Assembly: GCA_018398585.1 (NCBI GenBank)
Contig: JAGTTD010000003.1
Location: forward strand, 7,882,637-7,946,636
Source of the DNA: Simmondsia chinensis
Lineage: Eukaryota; Streptophyta; Magnoliopsida; Caryophyllales; Simmondsiaceae
DNA length: 64,000 nucleotides
Direction: 5' to 3'
Position 1 is the stretch's first letter, and every line of letters starts with the position of its first letter. The notes under the pieces were generated by a model. That model did no database searches. It worked only from the letters and a program-made list of their open reading frames with translations, and had not been told where the DNA came from. Shown piece after piece: positions 33,406 through 44,431 of the stretch. A program made the position numbers and the translations under genes.

Positions 33406-34133
33406 TGTTGAAAAATATGTATTTTAGTGATTTAAAAATTATTATATTTTATACTTTTTTCAAGTGAAAAATTCTTTATAAAAGAATTTTGTTTTAAATG
33501 CCTAATTGTCAAATAAATAAATGACATTAGAGCATTCAATATTTTGATGGCAGTGCATGCAATTTATATGAGTTACATGCCGTTGGAATATTAATCAAGA
33601 TGTTAATTTGATCGGTTATAAAATTGATATTATGGGTACAGTATTTGTGTGTGTATATAAAGTATGAGCATGATTGAAAAGTAGATAGAACATGAAATAT
33701 TTTATTCTTTCAATCCCCTTTATTCTTGTAAAAAATAGTGAGCTTGGTAGTTGTAGTTCGGGGATCTTTCATTGCTGCACTGATAAGGGTCCGACGGGTT
33801 GTTGAATCCTGGGAAAGGAGCGCGTTTAAGCCTAAAAGCAATACTCGTGCAGGAGGGGCGTTTCCTTTCTAAGGAGAGCATTCTCACGTGCCTCAACCCA
33901 AAGATATGTTTTCTCTAAACCCTTTCTCTGTTTACTTTGTTTTCCGTATATATAATTGTTGTTTGTATTGAGTTGTCGATTCATGATCTCATGAAATTTT
34001 GGTGATGCTATATTGTATTTTCTGGTTCTACAACTATTGATGTATTGGTACTATTTCTTAGTTGATGTATGTTGATATATATTTCATGTTAATAATGTAT
34101 TATTTGTTGAAATATTATAAAATATTTCCAACA
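33406..34133 (+). repeat. 3' LTR of the deleted copia-type element
   Basis: 728 bases, the same termini as the 5' LTR, preceded by the purine tract and followed by the ATAAT duplication. Confidence 0.92.
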
Positions 34134-34138
34134 ATAAT

Positions 34139-34500
34139 AACTATTGAAACTTTATTAGACTTATTAAAGCTTATTAGAGTTCAAGATCGTTGAAAACCGT
34201 TAATGAAAGTTTGCCTAAATTTGAGATCGAGTTCTCATGCGACGATAGAAGAATCAATCAAACAAAAACTGCAAATGCAACACCAAGTTTATACGGTTCA
34301 GCCCTAAATGGCCTACTCCATGATCCCTCCTATCACTAGAGAGGCCTACTTCTTTTATTACAGACCAGACTCAAATCGATTACAAATTAAAAGGTTGTTC
34401 TCATAACTTACGCTATTAATTACAGACCTTTTTTCCTTTACAACTATAGAAACCGAAATCTGAAGCTTGAGGAAGAAGGAAAGAACCATATACCTTTCTC
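34139..34500. other. non-coding stretch, possibly LTR-derived
   Basis: It contains aaatggcctactccatgatccctcc-like text typical of LTR-type intergenic DNA, but no partner copy lies in the window. No frame recognised. Confidence 0.4.
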
Positions 34501-34902
34501 TAGCTAGGTACTGCAATAAAACCTCAACCAGCCATCTCTTTAAATAGAGGAGTTTTTCTACCTAGACTCAAACTATAAAAACAAATATAAATTTTAAATT
34601 AAATCCATATCTAAAGATCAACGGTGGAGATCAGCTATCGGTGTTCTCTTCTAGCAATTCGTGTGATCATCCTAATAAAGATAATTTAAATAACAAAATT
34701 AAATAAAAATCTACTAATCTAACCTAAGTGTTTTAAGTAACGTTAGTTTCTCAAGCTCGCTCCTTGCTGCGCATGTCCCGCCAACTTGCCAAGCTACCCA
34801 TCTCACCTATTCCAACCCGCCAGGCTTCCTATCTTGCTAATGCCAACCCACCTGGACCCCTTCGTCCTGCAACCCGCCAAAGGATAAGGCGCGGCTGCAT
34901 CA
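34500..34902 (-). repeat. gypsy 3' LTR (outer part diverged or lost)
   Basis: Matches 36750-37189 from ctttaaatagaggag through atcaacggtggagat to aaggcgcggctgcatca. The outermost 100 or so bases of the other LTR have no match here. Confidence 0.75.
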
Positions 34903-35140
34903 TTCTCTCCTGGTTGGAAAGAATTCGTCCTCAAATTCGTCAATGGATCATGTGAGTCAATCTTGCCAAGATATGTTTCCGCATGCTTGTCCCCCATCTC
35001 ACCAAAGTCCAATTCTCCGGCTCGCCATAATGTGGAATGTAACATGTCTTGCCAAAACGCGGGCTGCACCATCTTCCTGGGCTTGGAAATAATCTGCCCA
35101 TGAATTCACCATGGGATCATGTGAATCACCCATGTCAATG
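34894..35140. repeat. tandem duplication of about 170 bases in the 3' internal region
   Basis: Unit 1 starts gctgcatcattctctcctgg (34894) and unit 2 starts gctgcaccatcttcctgg (35064). Both continue with a diverged gaattc...atgggatcatgtgaat-type segment. The second unit is incomplete. Confidence 0.6.
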
Positions 35141-35239
35141 TGGGGATGGGAAGCAGGTTGTAATACCTCATGTGCAATTGTTGGTTGGAGATGAAGTTTT
35201 TGCCCTTTCATGTGGACGAACAAGACCTGGTATTGGCAC

Positions 35240-35450
35240 AAAGTCTTTTTATGGATGTTGGACAAGGGTGCCCAACGATCTTCTCGGCACCCCTACTTGA
35301 CCATCTACCTGTGGAATGAAATACCTATAATATATCGTGCTCCTGTTGATGGATTTGCCATCAACACACATTCACCAAAGTCCGCCCTTCTTTGGCATTA
35401 AGAACGCTGGAATAGCCTGAGGGGTCAAGTTCTCCTAAGTAGTACTCCTG
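35240..35450 (-). pseudogene. gypsy reverse transcriptase N-terminal fragment
   Basis: The minus strand reads IPAFLMPKKGGLW, a stop in place of Arg, MCVDGKSINRSTIYYR and FIPQVD. This corresponds to the family's '[23 protein letters not shown]' block. The polymerase palm is missing, so the deletion begins within RT. Confidence 0.7.
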
Positions 35451-36600
35451 GAAAAAAACTTCTCAACTTGGCATCTAAGCTCTTTATACTCCAGAGGACT
35501 CATCCGGTAAAGTGGTGCTCTTGGAAAGGCAGCCTCCGTTGCCAAACCTATCTGGTCCCAAACCTTCCTCAACGGCAGTATAGGACTTGGTTCTTCTTCT
35601 GGTATTTTGCCTTGCACCTCCCGTCACTCCTTGCTTTTTGGGACGAATACCTCCTTGTTCTTGTCATCTTCCTTGGTGAGCATGGCTTTTGTCTAGGGTT
35701 TCAATTTTTCGGCTTCCTCTGGATGTGGCACCTCCTCCTTCTTAGGCAGCAAAACTATCCTTGTGCCCTTAAACATGAAGCTGAAGGTATTGTGCCTCCC
35801 ATCATAAATGGTGCCTCTGTTGAATTGCCATTGACGTCCAAGTAACAAGCGGCACGCGTTCATAGTAACCACATCTCACCAAACCTCATCCCGGTACTTT
35901 GCCCCAGTTAAGAATTTAACCTGGCAACATTTAGATACAGTTACCTGGTCTCTTTTCTCTAGCTATGACAAGTTGTAAGGGTTTGGATGCTCCTCCATCT
36001 TCAACCCTAGCTTCTAGACTACTTCCTCGGAGATGACGTTCTCACAAATCCTAGAGTCAATGACTAGGCGACACACCTTCTCGTTGATTGTGCAAGTTGT
36101 CTGGAAGATGTTATGTCGAAGCCAATCATCTTCTTCTGCTTTCTTAGGCATGAAGCCAACTCCCCTAACCAATAATAAACGGCCCTCATCACCCTCAACT
36201 TCCTCTTCATTTAGTGACAGCAGCTTGTCCCGAGCTTCTTCCATCACTACCATGCCATCATCAACACACTCCATAAATTCAATCCGAAGCTCAGACTCTC
36301 ACCCCTGATTGCCTAAACAATCAGAAGCTCTGGTAATCAGCCGAGCTCCTAGCACATTTCGCCCATGGTCTTCAACCTCTGGAAACGGATTGTGAAAACT
36401 CTCATCCGTATCTCTCTCTCCGCCCCCTACTTGTGACTTTTGAGGCTGAGCCACCACAGTTTTGTTTGGATTCACTCCCAGTTGAATCAAACACAACTTG
36501 ATACGCCAGAATTTCTCTTCTATCTCCGTATAAAATCACGCCCATATACGTCTCCGACAACAGCGTACCTTTGTCGCCCACGGGCCATCTCAAAAACCGT
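35451..36600 (-). pseudogene. gypsy gag end and aspartic protease, active site altered
   Basis: The minus strand shows DDWLRHNIFQTTCTINEKVC, then RLVIDSRICENVISEEVV, where the family has DSG; the Gly is Arg (AGG, about 36045-36047). Further on, DVVTMNACRLLLGRQWQFNR and FSFMFKGTRIVLLP are protease C-terminal blocks. A stop follows EAEKLKP. The part near the primer site is gag-like by position only. Confidence 0.75.
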
Positions 36601-36605
36601 TCTTA

Positions 36606-36620
36606 GCTCTGATACCAATT
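36606..36620 (-). promoter_or_regulatory. gypsy primer-binding site
   Basis: Minus strand ATTGGTATCAGAGCT lies directly next to the LTR end, the initiator tRNA-Met type. Confidence 0.85.
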
Positions 36621-37189
36621 GATGCAGATGGAAAGCAGGAAATGGAAGGTTTAACAGCCTTCCTTTAATTCCTCTTGCTAAAATAATTAAGAAAACAAAG
36701 CAAAAATTGTTTAACCTAATTCTCATACCTCGACAATAGAGGAAAACACATAAAAGAGAATAGAAATCTAGGAAATTGAATGCTAAATAAAACCTTAACT
36801 AGCCCTCTTTTTAAATAGAAGAGCTTTCCTAACTAGACTCAAAATATAAAAATAAATACAAATTTTAAATTAAATCCTTATCTAAAAATCAACGGTGGAG
36901 ATTAGCTATCCGTGTTCTTATCTAATAATCCATGTGATCATCCTAATAAAAACTAAAAATTAAAAAGATAATTTAAATAACAAAATTAAATAAAAATCTA
37001 CTAATCTAATCTAAGTCTCCTAATTAACGTCAGCTTCTCAAGCTTGTTCCCTGCTGCGTGTATCTCGCCAACTCGTCAAGCTAGCCATCTCGCCTATTCC
37101 AATCCGCCAAGTTTCCCATCTTGCCAACGCCAACCCACCTAGATCCCTTCATCTTGCTACCTGCCAAAGGCTAAGGCGCGGCTGCATCA
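36621..37189 (-). repeat. gypsy 5' LTR
   Basis: 569 bases. Plus-strand ends are TGATGCAGATGG and GCGGCTGCATCA; the minus-strand start TGATGCAGCC is shared with the TRIM-like element at 61142. Confidence 0.8.
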
Positions 37190-37389
37190 TTCTCTCCGGG
37201 TTGAGAGAATCCATTCTCGAATTCGCCAAAGGATCATGTGAGTCATTCTTGTCAAGATATGTTTCCGCATGGTTGTCTCCCATCTCGTCAAAGTCCAATT
37301 CCCCAAGCTTGCTCAGATGTGGTCTATTTATCCGGCTCGCCATAATGCAAAATGTAACATGTCATGCCAAAATGCTGGCTGCACCACAT

Positions 37390-37921
37390 CATAACCATAC
37401 CTTTTTGGTAGAACTATATTGTGTGGCCTTCAATCGTATGAGCAACGATATTGCCGAATTTGATACCAAGTCCCTAATTGCAACTTTTTTCACCACCTTT
37501 AACTATTGCCACAATCAATCCAAGAAGACCAGACCGATTCCATGAGTTGAAAGTGTACACACTAGGTTGAGTACCCATACATAGTTAAGTTTACCACTTG
37601 TGCCTTGATGTTTCTTCTTCTTCTTCTTCATCTTCTTGTTTTTCTCAGCCTCACAAGCTTATTGCACTCATGTATTTCCCTCATTCTCTCCTTCATGATC
37701 GCTTTAGGACTATCAAAAGTGATTTTCAATGATTTTCCAAGTTGTTAGGCATCACAAGCTAGACAACTAGGTGTAGGAATTGACTTAATGTTCGAGGAGT
37801 TCATGGAGATAGAGACAGAGAAAGCATGTGTTTAACATGCGTCCGAAGAGAATTCCGTTCCTGATTTATGTCTAATAGAAGTAAGAACTTGAACCTCGCA
37901 TCCCCTTCCATTCGGTGAGCC
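37390..37921 (+). repeat. old gypsy-tail repeat, copy X (part 1)
   Basis: Aligns by eye with 59175-59610: gataccaagtccctaattg against gatacaaggtccataattg, and taggaattgacttaatgt against taggaattgactcaatgt. It includes a (TTC)n run at 37611-37631. It continues after two MITE insertions at 44315-44431 and 45322-45370. The last eight bases, ggtgagcc, are the target duplication of hAT MITE 1. Confidence 0.65.
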
Positions 37922-37998
37922 TTGGACTGCACATTGGTCCAAGACTGGACCAGATTGAGGACCAAATAACACTTAAATGGCGGACCGTTGATCGGACC

Positions 37999-38152
37999 TG
38001 TGAGAGTATGAGTTAGTGAGCATACTCAATAGGGTTGATGAGGCATATATTTATAGTAAAGAGTACAGGAATAATTATTGAATATTATCAGAATAATATT
38101 AGGATAATATCAGAATAATATCAGAACAAAATCAATATAATATATCCTAATA
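37999..38152 (-). repeat. copia no. 3 3' LTR
   Basis: Plus strand TGTGAGAGTATG to CCTAATA. The minus-strand start is TATTAGG, not TG, directly after the purine tract TTGAGGGGGCA (38153-38163). Confidence 0.92.
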
Positions 38153-38600
38153 TGCCCCCTCAATCTGTCCGAGGGGGACCTACATGCAGATTGGCTTTAT
38201 TGAAGCGGATGCGATCAGTAGCCAACCCTTTGGTGAATATGTCAGCAGCTTGTTTGGTAGTAGGTGTGTGCCGAACCTGGATATCACCCTTAACAATCTT
38301 CTCAGGAACATAATGAAAGTCAACATCTACATGCTTGCTGCGATCATTAGAGATAGGATTGGCAGCCAGGTAGGTAGCGGAGACATTATCACAGTAGACA
38401 AGTATCGGGCCAGTGTGACGCAGGCCTAAGTCACGCATAAGGTATTTGATCCATTCACATTTAGAAACAACCTTAGCTACAGCACGATATTCAGACTCCG
38501 TGGAAGATTTGGCAACCGTAGGCTGCTTCTTCGCACGCCATGAGATGAGATTAGGGCTAAGGAACAAAGACAACCACCCCAGTCAGCGTCAGCATATGCC
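38153..38600 (-). pseudogene. copia no. 3 RNase H
   Basis: A 137-codon open segment holds LISWRAKKQPTVAKSSTESE, YRAVAKVVSKCEW, VYCDNVSATYLAANP, KHVDVDFHYVPEKIVKGDIQ and KQAADIFTKGLAT: a near-complete copia RNase H C-terminal half. Upstream, AYADADWGGC is followed abruptly by the SLFLSPN part, so the 'TRRSTTGY' segment is deleted and the frame shifts. Confidence 0.88.
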
Positions 38601-39560
38601 ATGACGGAGGTTCATGACCCTGGGGCGATGGTAAGGCCATGATTGGGCATAAGCTTAAGGTACCGTAGGATGCGTTTAACCATCTGCCAATGGGAAGTAG
38701 TGGGAGAGTGCATAAACTGAGACACACGGTTAACCACATATGCAATGTCCAGACGGGTCATGGTGAGGTACTAGAGGGCACCTACCGCACTACAAAACTC
38801 GGTCGGATCGGGTAGGAGAGACCCATCAGACACAGACAGCTGGACCCGAGCTGGTAAGGGAGTTTGCACAGGTTTAGCCTCAAGAATGTCATGCTTACTC
38901 AGAAGATCTAGGGTGTACTTACGCTGAGAAAGAAACAGACCATGTCTGGTGAGTTTGGCCTCTATACTAAGGAAGTAATGAAGGGGCCAAGATCTTTCAT
39001 GGCAAACTGTGTGGAGACAGAAGCAGTGAGGCGTGTGAGGAGAGAGGAGTCAGAGCCAGTAAGGACAATATCGTCCACATACAAAAGCAGGCAAAGGATG
39101 CTACTGGGGGAGCGATGTATAAATAATGAGGGATCAGCCTTACTACAGTAGAACCCAAGACTATAGAGGAACGTAATAAACCTATGAAACCAGGCTCGAG
39201 GGGCCTGTTTGAGGCCATAGAGAGCTTTTCGCAGGCGGCATACATGCGTCGGGTATTTCGGGTGAACGAACCCCGGAGACTAACGCATGTATAACTCTTC
39301 TTTGAGAAAACCATGCAAAAACGCATTTTGGACATCAAGTTGGCGAATGGACCACCTATGAGTTACAACAAGAGAAAGAATGAACATGATGGTGGTGGGT
39401 TTAACAACAGGGCTAAAAGTTTCAAAGTAGTCAAGGGCCTCACGTTGATGGAAACCTTAAGCAACAAGGCGGGCCTTGAATCGATCAACAGAACCATCAG
39501 GTTTATACTTGACCCTATACTTCCAAGTACGACCGACCACGTTTTGAGAACGTGACGCAG
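38601..39560 (-). pseudogene. copia no. 3 reverse transcriptase
   Basis: Minus-strand blocks are [73 protein letters not shown] and LCLLLYVDDIVLTGSD, with intact YVDD (about 39066-39080). Later [20 protein letters not shown] marks the junction to RNase H. Stops occur at LVA*GF, YMR*SP and GAL*YL, so the polymerase is not translatable as one protein. Confidence 0.9.
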
Positions 39561-39903
39561 GAACTAAGTTCCATGTCTAGTTTTGAATGAGAGTATTGAA
39601 CTCCTCAGCCATGGCTTCCTGCCACTGAGGATTCTTAATGGCCTGTGAAAAACATGTTGGTTCCTATATGACAACCACAGAGCTAAGAGACAGTATGTGT
39701 TTGAACTTGCGTATCCCGTTGTTGAGGCGGGTGCGCATCGGGTGGACATTCGAGGTGGAGGGTACGGCAGTGGGGGTAGGCTGAGGCCCGAAGTGACTAT
39801 CCAAGGAGGTCACAGTGGTGTCAAGGTGAGGATCCTGATGTGCTCCCCCGGAGTTGTGGACGGGACCCAACTCGGCCGTGGGAACCATGGTGTTGGGGCC
39901 AAG

Positions 39904-42021
39904 CTACCCAGTCGAAGGTGAGGAGTGAGGGTAAGCAATGGGGATCCGTGGTGGCATGGGCGAAAGAGAACTTGAGCCCGAGACACCCGAAAATAGTGCA
40001 ACAGTGCTAGAAGCGGTCATGGGCATGGAGTAAGCCAAAATCGGACTTGGTAGGGGAACGTCCACAACCGTCTGGGTCGGCAGCGCATGCAAACTAGACA
40101 TGAGATCGGGATAAGGAAAGAAATGCTCAACAAAATGGACATGACAACTAGTATAGACTCTACCAGCAGTGGGGTCTAAACAGCGATACCCTTTGTAACG
40201 ACCTGCATACCCAGTAAAGACGCAGGGGACAGATCGTGGGGCCAATTTAAGAGGGGTATGGGATGTGATGTTGGGGTAACATGCACACCCAAAGACCCGA
40301 AAAAAATATATATATATATAGTCAGGCGCCTTTTTAAACAGTTTTTCAAAGGGAGAAAGATTTTTTAAGTTTGTGGTAGGCAACCTATTTATAATGTAAC
40401 AAGCAGTGAAAGCAGTATTAGCCAAAACTTTAGGTGGAAGACGCACCTGAAAGAGTAGGGTTCGTGCCATTTCACTTAAATGTTGATGCTTTCGTTCCAC
40501 CACCCCATTTTGTTGTGGGGTATCAGGACAAGAGAGGCGGAAGTGAATACCATGAGTGCGACAAAGGGTAGCCATGGACCTATTGTCAAACTCACGGCCT
40601 CCATCACTTTGAAAACATTTAATTTTTACATTGAACTGGTTTTCAACAAAGACCTTAAAATCAGTAAAGATAGAGTACACTTCGTCCTTCCTTTGCATAG
40701 GATAAAGCCAGGTAAAGCGTGTATAATCATCAACAAATAACACATAATACCGAAAAACAGATTTAGACATAACAGGCGATTGCCAAACATCCGAATGTAT
40801 TAATTGCAAAGGTGAAGTAGTGGTATGTAACACACGCAAAAATGGTAAACGACGCGACTTTCCTAGATAACATGCATGACAATGTTTTATTGAACTAGCA
40901 CTAGAAACAGAAGGAATCAAAGAACGGGTGCGTAAAGTATCCAAAACTGAATTTCCGAAATGACCTAAGCACCTGTGCCAGAGTTCAACTGGGACGGTCC
41001 GTGCTATGAGTCCAGTAGGGTGTGAAGAAAACCCATAAAGGGGTCCTTCACTGCGTATCTTGAGGAGGGGCGTTCCCGTAGCCTTGTCCTTGACACAACA
41101 GGAAGAAGAGTCAAACCCCACAACACAATTATTATCGCGACACAACTGTTTAATAAACAATAGGTTGTATGTGAGACCGGGAACCAACATAATAATAGGA
41201 AGTAACAGGTCACGAGAGTTAGTGCGAATATTTGACAAACCAACACGAGTGACTAGTAACAGAGAGTCATTGCCAACTTGAATTAATTTTGAACCACAAT
41301 GAACAGTGTGTTTAGTTAAAATACCTGCGTTGGAAGTCATATGGTTAGACGCCCCAGAGTCAGGGTACCATGTAGGATCAGCAGAATTATTAACAGACAT
41401 GACCGATAGAGATTGGGAGAGATCAGAATTAACATAGCGGTGAGGACAGAGAGAGGCAGCATGACCTGCTTGATGACAAATCTGACAGACCAATGGACCG
41501 CCACCGAGTATACTGTCATGAGGCTGACGAGAATGCGTACCTGAGTTGCGACCCCAAGTTTGTTGATGCGGAGGGCGACCACCGGTGGGAACCATACCTG
41601 TACCAGGAGGATGTTGCGGTTCACCGTGCGACCCACCACAACCCCCGGAGTTCCCATTGCGATTGTTGTTGCGTCCACGGCCTTTACGTCTACGTCCACA
41701 GCGACCCCGACCCGAACCCGAGGAGTCCGCAAGAGGTGGAACGGCTGAGAGTGCATGGCCATGATCTGTAGAGGAGCGAGCGTGAATGCGAGCGAGAGCA
41801 GCCTCTTCATCTAACAGTGCAGTCTTGAGTTGTTCAAAAGAGAGATCACGAGACGACTGACGGGTGAACGTGTTGAAGGCGGCATACTCCGGAGGGAGAC
41901 CGAAGAGAGCGTAATGGAGGAGCTCATGGTTAGAGTCCGGTGAGTCTATGGCTGCCAGGTCATCGGCTATGGTTTTGAGTTCGGTGAGGTAGGTGGTCAT
42001 GGATTTATTTCCTTTACGCAA
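39904..42021 (-). pseudogene. copia no. 3 gag end, protease and integrase (705-codon open segment)
   Basis: Residues 1-90 are gag (YALFGLPPEYAAFNTF). Gly/Arg-rich residues precede a complete CCHC knuckle, CQICHQAGHAASLC (about residue 180). Protease has WYPDSGASNHMT, with DSG intact. Pre-integrase has LWHRCLGHFGNSVL. The integrase DDE positions are HSDVWQ, FQSDGGREF and QQNGVVERKHQH, ending with FRVFGCACYPN and GRYKGYRCLD. An odd YIYIYFF run (plus-strand (AT)n at 40303-40320) is a microsatellite expansion. The start is not a true initiator: gag continues upstream past a TAA. Confidence 0.92.
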
Positions 42022-42417
42022 GGTGACAAGTTGAGAGCGAAGGTCGAACTCCTTAGCAAGGGATTAGTCACGAAAGCGTTTGGCTAGGGTGGTCCACATG
42101 TCTCGGGACGTAGGGTGGTGGATGACATCATTTAGGACCGGGCGAGCAAGAGAGGCAGACAGACATGCCCTAATGCTTTGATCTATACAGGACCATGTTA
42201 TAGGGTCAGGGTGGGGATATATTGATCCGTGGGTGTTGGAATTTGGTCGGGGGGACATTGGCGTGAGCCATTGACAAAACCCATAAGTCGATGGGCACGA
42301 AGAACCATTGAGATTTGTTCCTGCCATGTGCTATAATTGGTGGGGGTTTTTAGTTTAATAGTAACCAGACTTGTAATAGAGGAAGGAGGAAGGGGAGTCA
42401 CATGGGGGGGGGGGGGT

Positions 42418-42456
<39 letters not shown>

Positions 42457-42700
42457 CGGGGGGGGACGTCGATAGGGACGACGCGCCAGCCATGAGGAGG
42501 GACGGGTAATTGGAAAAATTAAAGGAGGGCAAGGGAAGAGCAATACTATACCTGGAGGAGGAAGCACCGATGTTGGCGGATGATAAAGTCGAATCGGCAT
42601 GAGAGGAGGAGAAAGAGGGGAGCCAGAACCCGTGGGTGAGACCAGAAGAGAGAGAGGCTGACATAGGCGCGGCCGCCAGCAGGGGTCGGGGCGGTGGCTG
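42022..42700 (-). pseudogene. copia no. 3 gag N-terminal part with polyproline expansion
   Basis: The minus strand reads VTIKLKTPTNYSTWQEQI, SMVLRAHRLMGFVNG, TWSCIDQSIRACLSASLARP and SRDMWTTLAKRFRD, then a TAA: the standard copia gag N-domain. Before it, a C-tract (42404-42465 on the plus strand as G) would encode a run of prolines. The initiator is unclear; a Met-start frame at 42664 leads through SFNFSNYPSLL into the tract. Confidence 0.75.
42404..42465. repeat. poly-G tract of about 62 bases
   Basis: 60 of 62 bases are G on the plus strand (one T, one C). It lies inside gag of copia no. 3 and is the longest homopolymer in the window. Confidence 0.95.
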
Positions 42701-43139
42701 GGCGAGGGAGGGTGGTGGCCGAGCGGCCGCTGCTGGTGCCGGTGACAGGGGGGGAAGGCGTCAACATTGGAGAGAGAGGGAGAGGAGGAGGTAGCAGCCA
42801 TGGGGGTGGAACAGTGGTGACCAGGGAACAGGCAATCGGAGTGACGACGGGAGACGGGTTCGATAGTAAACAGGGGCTGCTGGAGCGACGACGATCGGCT
42901 CTTGTCGCCTGACGGAGGCGACGGCTGGATCAGCAATGGCAGTGTACCGTTAGGGTTCCGGCCAGTAGGGGAGATGTGGCCGAACAGTAGGGAAGAGGCG
43001 GTGGGCGTGAGGGCGGCAGCGCTGGGGAGTGGTGGTTAGGGTTGGGGTGTCGTGACCCAGGCGCACGGATTAATTCCCCCCCCCCCCCCCGGTTCAGGAG
43101 AAGAGATTAATTTTTAGGGTTTGGTATACTCTGATACCA
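42701..43139 (-). other. copia no. 3 leader and primer site
   Basis: GC-rich leader with chance open frames in several phases and a 15-base C tract (43076-43090). The primer site TGGTATCAGAGTATACC (minus) ends at 43139, next to the LTR. Confidence 0.7.
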
Positions 43140-43293
43140 TGTGAGAGTATGAGTTAGTGAGCATACACAACAAGGTTGCTGAGGCAGATATTTATAATAA
43201 AGAGTACATGAATAATTACAGAATATTATCAGAATAATATTAGGATAATATCAGAATAATATTAGAATAAAATTAATATAATATACCCTAATA
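43140..43293 (-). repeat. copia no. 3 5' LTR
   Basis: 154 bases with the same termini as the 3' LTR; tataatattaggataatatc-like internal repeats are kept in both. Confidence 0.92.
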
Positions 43294-44314
43294 GGACCAA
43301 TTTAAATCGGGTTGGTCCGGTCCAAGACCGAATTAAAACTGGTCCGGACCAGACCGACCCGATTATGAACCGAATTGAAAGAAATCTATTTTAATTTGTT
43401 AAACTCTGAAAATTATATTAACCACACACTCAAATAAATTAAGCATTCAAAATATTTTTTTACTCGATCCACATCTAATATATTATATTTTTCTTAGAAG
43501 AGTATTGCCGAGCAAAAAAATAAATAAGATGGATCTGATATTATATGATAAGTTCATACATAATCAATAGTGCATGATAAGAAAATATAACATACATATC
43601 AGAAAATAAATATAAAACTTCAAATAAAACTAACAAACATTTGCAAAATAGAAATACATTTTATCCATTACATAAATCATAAATGGTCATGACAAAAACA
43701 ATATCATAAATGATTTCTCCTTAATTCTTCTCACAATTCACTAGTTATATCCAACTCGAACAAACATAATTAAATATCAATAATGTTATCTTGCAACGAA
43801 GTCGCCTGTAAATCTGTAAAAGTGACAGACAAAACACAAAATTTCAATGACGTAAAGCCCAGAAGAAAATCAACTAAATGTAAACTTTTTTGCTTCTTTG
43901 CTTTTTCCTTAATGCTGAAAACAGTTAGCTAAATGGGGAAGAATCAATTAAAAAATTAAAATAAGGAGAGGAATTTGAAAAGGCAAGAAGAGGGACGACC
44001 ATCATCATCATAAATAAGTCATTAATGTTAACTAAATAGTTTTTCCTTAATACTTTGCATTTAAATATTGTTTAAAAAAATTATTATGATTTAAATTTAA
44101 ATTAAATTATTATTGTCAATATTTTATCGGTCTTCGGTCCGGTCCTCGGGTTTTTCGGTTTTGAACCGGACCGGACCGAAGACCGAATATCTACTAAAAT
44201 ATGGACCGTGGACCGGACCGAACTTCACTTGGTCCAGTTCGGTCCTTGACCGAAACACCCGGTCTAGTCCGGTTCATCGGTCCAGATCGATTTTTGTTCA
44301 CCCCTAAGTGAGCC

Positions 44315-44431
44315 GGTTGCATTTACGAAGAGGTCCAAATTAACGTTACAAACCCTCACTAAGCTCGAAACGAGCTTATTCCTGCTGCAAGAAAATAAAC
44401 TCAAAGCCCAGAGGGTTGTCCCTATCCCAAT
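44315..44431 (+). repeat. old gypsy-tail repeat, copy X (part 2)
   Basis: The 117-base spacer between the two MITEs aligns with 59590-59680: tttacgaagaggtccaaatt against cttacagaagagtccaagtt, and actcaaagccc against actcaaagcct. The last eight bases, atcccaat, are the MITE 2 duplication. Confidence 0.6.

Larger units (their letters stand above)
30208..34133 (+). mobile_element. internally deleted copia-type element with intact LTRs
   Basis: LTRs at 30208-30935 and 33406-34133 run TGTTGAAAAA to TTTCCAACA, and ATAAT flanks both sides (30203-30207, 34134-34138). The 2.47-kb interior has no gag, protease, integrase or RT. It keeps only the end of RNase H and a purine tract (ATGTGGGGGAT) before the right LTR. 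No standard primer site follows the left LTR. By eye the LTRs differ at about 17 positions, nearly all transitions, with no indel seen. Confidence 0.9.
34500..37389 (-). mobile_element. truncated Ty3/gypsy element with part of a tandem copy
   Basis: The minus strand carries an LTR at 36621-37189 (TGATGCAGCC to TGCATCA), a primer site, a gag/protease relic, the first RT blocks, a 3' non-coding region and a second LTR ending at 34902. Most of RT, all RNase H and integrase are gone. Beyond the 5' LTR, bases 37190-37389 match the 3' internal end at 34903-35071, so a second unit once adjoined it: internal end, LTR, internal, LTR. Confidence 0.8.
37999..43293 (-). mobile_element. Ty1/copia retrotransposon no. 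3, full length but broken
   Basis: 154-base LTRs at 37999-38152 and 43140-43293 are flanked by GGACC on both sides (37994-37998, 43294-43298). On the minus strand the order is primer site, gag with zinc knuckle, protease, integrase, RT, RNase H, purine tract. Coding capacity is the best among the copia copies here, with one 705-codon open segment, but several stops, a frameshift and a short deletion in RNase H remain. Confidence 0.95.
37922..44306. mobile_element. hAT-type MITE 1, split by copia no. 3
   Basis: Left part 37922-37998 and right part from 43294 join into one element once the copia and one GGACC are removed. The joined text matches, in reverse orientation, MITE 2. The right end is gttcaccccta; the flanks ggtgagcc (37914-37921) and agtgagcc (44307-44314) form an 8-bp duplication with one change, the hAT length. 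The ends are dense in ggtccgg and accggac words. No transposase. Confidence 0.85.

Noticed and set aside
37611..37631. (TTC)n run as a promoter element
   Set aside because: Simple microsatellite inside an old repeat; no gene follows it.
41493..41771. Plus-strand frames opposite copia no. 3 gag
   Set aside because: Antisense shadows of a clearly coding minus-strand segment with a zinc knuckle and protease.
42355..42936. 193-codon Pro/Ser-rich frame on the minus strand
   Set aside because: Created by the C tract and GC-rich leader of copia no. 3; it is out of frame with the recognisable gag block, and similar chance frames exist in other phases.
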